Shown piece by piece: positions 62,971 to 64,000 of a stretch of 64,000 nt of DNA. Source of the stretch: CATQHL01 sp965242895 (GTDB lineage: Bacteria; Actinomycetota; Acidimicrobiia; Acidimicrobiales; CATQHL01); contig OZ251507.1 in assembly GCA_965242895.1 (NCBI GenBank), positions 2,294,001-2,358,000 on the forward strand, read 5' to 3'. The stretch's first letter is position 1. Each line of letters starts with the position of its first letter. The position numbers and the translations under genes are program-made. Below the pieces are notes generated by a model. It did no database searches. It was not told the origin of the DNA and saw only the letters and a program-made list of their open reading frames with translations.

Positions 62971-63136
62971 CGAGTGACTCATTGGGGGGAGGGGGGGGCT
63001 GAGCGGGCGAGTGGCTCATTGGAGGGGTTGAGCGGGCTGAGTGGCTCTTTGGAGAGGCTGAGCGGGTGAGTGGCTCTTTGGAGGGGCTGAGCGGGTGAGT
63101 GGCCCATGAGGGGGCTGGAGAGGCTGAGCGGGCGAG
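62971..63136. repeat. 29-30 bp tandem repeat, four to five copies
   Basis: GAGCGGG(C/T)GAGTGGCTC(A/T)TTGGAGGGGCT units begin at about 63001, 63030, 63060, 63089 and 63125 (last truncated), with a diverged first unit at 62971. No gene. Confidence 0.7.
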
Positions 63137-63202
63137 AGGATGCTCGGGCGGATGGGATGCGATGACGGAGCATCCCTAAGCGACTGCAATAGCCTGATTT
63201 CG

Positions 63203-63994
63203 ATGGCCACACTGGTCTGCTTTCACGCTCACCCCGATGACGAGTCGATTGCCACGGGAGGGACGATGGCCGCCGCAGCGGCGGCCGGTCACAGGGTGGT
63301 GCTGGTGCTGGCGACGCGTGGGGAGCTGGGGGAGCGGCGCCCCGGAGTGGTCAGTCCCGACTTCGAGTTGGGGCTCTGGCGGGAGAGGGAGACCTGGCGG
63401 GCGGCGGAAGTGCTCGGCTGCCGTCGAGTGGTGTTCCTGGGTTACCGTGATTCGGGAATGGCCGGCACCCCGAGCACGGAACACCCCGAGGCGTTTTGCC
63501 GTGTGGATGTCGAATCCGCAGCGAAGCGCCTGGCCGCCGTCCTGATGAGCGAGGAGGCGGACGTCCTCACCACCTACGATCCGCACGGCGTGTATGGACA
63601 CCCCGACCACGTCGCCGTGCACAAAGTCGGGGGGCGGGCAGCCGAGTTGGCCGGCACGCCCAAGGTCTTTTGGGCAACCGCCGACCGGGACTTTCTGCGG
63701 GAACGCGCTCAGATCGACAGGGAGTTGGCTGAGAAGATCGGAGGCGAAGGCATCGAAGCGGTCACCGACGTCGCCTTCGGCCTGCCGGCGAAAGAGATAA
63801 CCCATCGTCTCGACGTTCGCCGGTTCGCATCCGCCAAGCGGGCGGCCATGCAGGCGCACGCCAGCCAGATCGATCCGGAATCCTTCTTCCTGTCGCTTTC
63901 AGAGGAGTCCTTTGAGGAGACCTTCGGCTGGGAGTGGTTCGTGCTCGCCGGGTGCTCCCGCAGCGGAGCGTTCAAGACGGACCTCTTCGACTAG
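63203..63994 (+). CDS. PIG-L / MshB-type N-deacetylase
   Basis: 263 residues from ATG 63203 (MATLVCFHAHPDDES). Zinc motif HPDDE and distal GHPDH are present. The family includes MshB (mycothiol synthesis) and Mca (mycothiol conjugate amidase); the sequence does not separate these by eye. Complete; it ends 6 bases before the window end. Confidence 0.85.
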   Translation: MATLVCFHAHPDDESIATGGTMAAAAAAGHRVVLVLATRGELGERRPGVVSPDFELGLWRERETWRAAEVLGCRRVVFLGYRDSGMAGTPSTEHPEAFCRVDVESAAKRLAAVLMSEEADVLTTYDPHGVYGHPDHVAVHKVGGRAAELAGTPKVFWATADRDFLRERAQIDRELAEKIGGEGIEAVTDVAFGLPAKEITHRLDVRRFASAKRAAMQAHASQIDPESFFLSLSEESFEETFGWEWFVLAGCSRSGAFKTDLFD

Positions 63995-64000
63995 GTAGCG

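Noticed and set aside
60013..63136. CRISPR array candidates among the short tandem repeats
   Set aside because: Repeats are contiguous or degenerate without unique spacers, and there are no cas genes.

Overview
The window is a GC-rich bacterial chromosome segment. It is most likely from an actinobacterium, possibly of the Acidimicrobiia type; the class assignment is inference. Support comes from an actinobacterial mIHF next to gmk, a PriA that has lost its Walker A motif, a 32-residue bS22-type ribosomal peptide, tandem resuscitation-promoting-factor-like domains, a PIG-L/MshB-type deacetylase, and the order tig-clpP-clpX-folC and alaS-ruvX-mltG-aroE-aroK-aroB-aroQ-pepP-efp-nusB-carA-carB-mihF-gmk-rpoZ-coaBC-metK-priA.

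Positions 1-7300 are an accessory region of low coding density. It holds tiny lipoproteins, single-span membrane proteins, a Flp-pilin-like protein and several decayed or duplicated copies. Scattered through it is a repeated element seen in five copies plus one partial copy. Each full copy has a conserved leader of roughly 50-70 nt ending in a TAnnnT -10-like box, followed 30-50 nt later by a long hairpin. Stem sequences differ between copies but pairing is largely kept, and four copies share a 19-nt loop. I do not recognise this element. Two putative surface-protein genes here have C12-C13 tracts right before their start codons. No transposase or integrase was found.

Positions 7300-34800 are core chromosome. 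Plus-strand genes are HMG-CoA lyase, tig-clpP-clpX-folC, a PD-(D/E)XK nuclease, mutM, selD, plsY-like, an MFS exporter and degV. Minus-strand genes are glmU, the ispE-rsmA-Rpf-tatD-metG cluster, rsmI with a DUF192 gene, hisG, ribD, mogA, fmt and def. tRNA-Arg(TCT), tRNA-Gly(TCC) and tRNA-Gln(TTG) lie between them. selD contains an in-frame UGA at exactly the catalytic Cys17 position with a hairpin just after it, so it is very probably a selenoprotein. glmU ends before the distal half of its acetyltransferase domain.

Positions 34858-59940 are one run of 20 minus-strand genes from hisS to priA, mostly joined by ATGA, GTGA, TTGA or CTGA overlaps. It links aminoacyl-tRNA synthesis, the shikimate pathway, translation elongation, carbamoyl phosphate, guanylate, CoA and S-adenosylmethionine synthesis. 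nusB and carA are fused into one reading frame with no start codon in the linker.

Positions 60000-64000 hold an LhgO-type oxidase, a zincin, a bacterial PH-domain membrane protein and a PIG-L deacetylase, separated by short tandem repeats.

A recurring theme is low-complexity tandem repeats, both between genes and in frame inside conserved enzymes (RsmA, MutM, AspRS, PriA, CarB, NusB-CarA, RibD, MltG, AroK, DegV).
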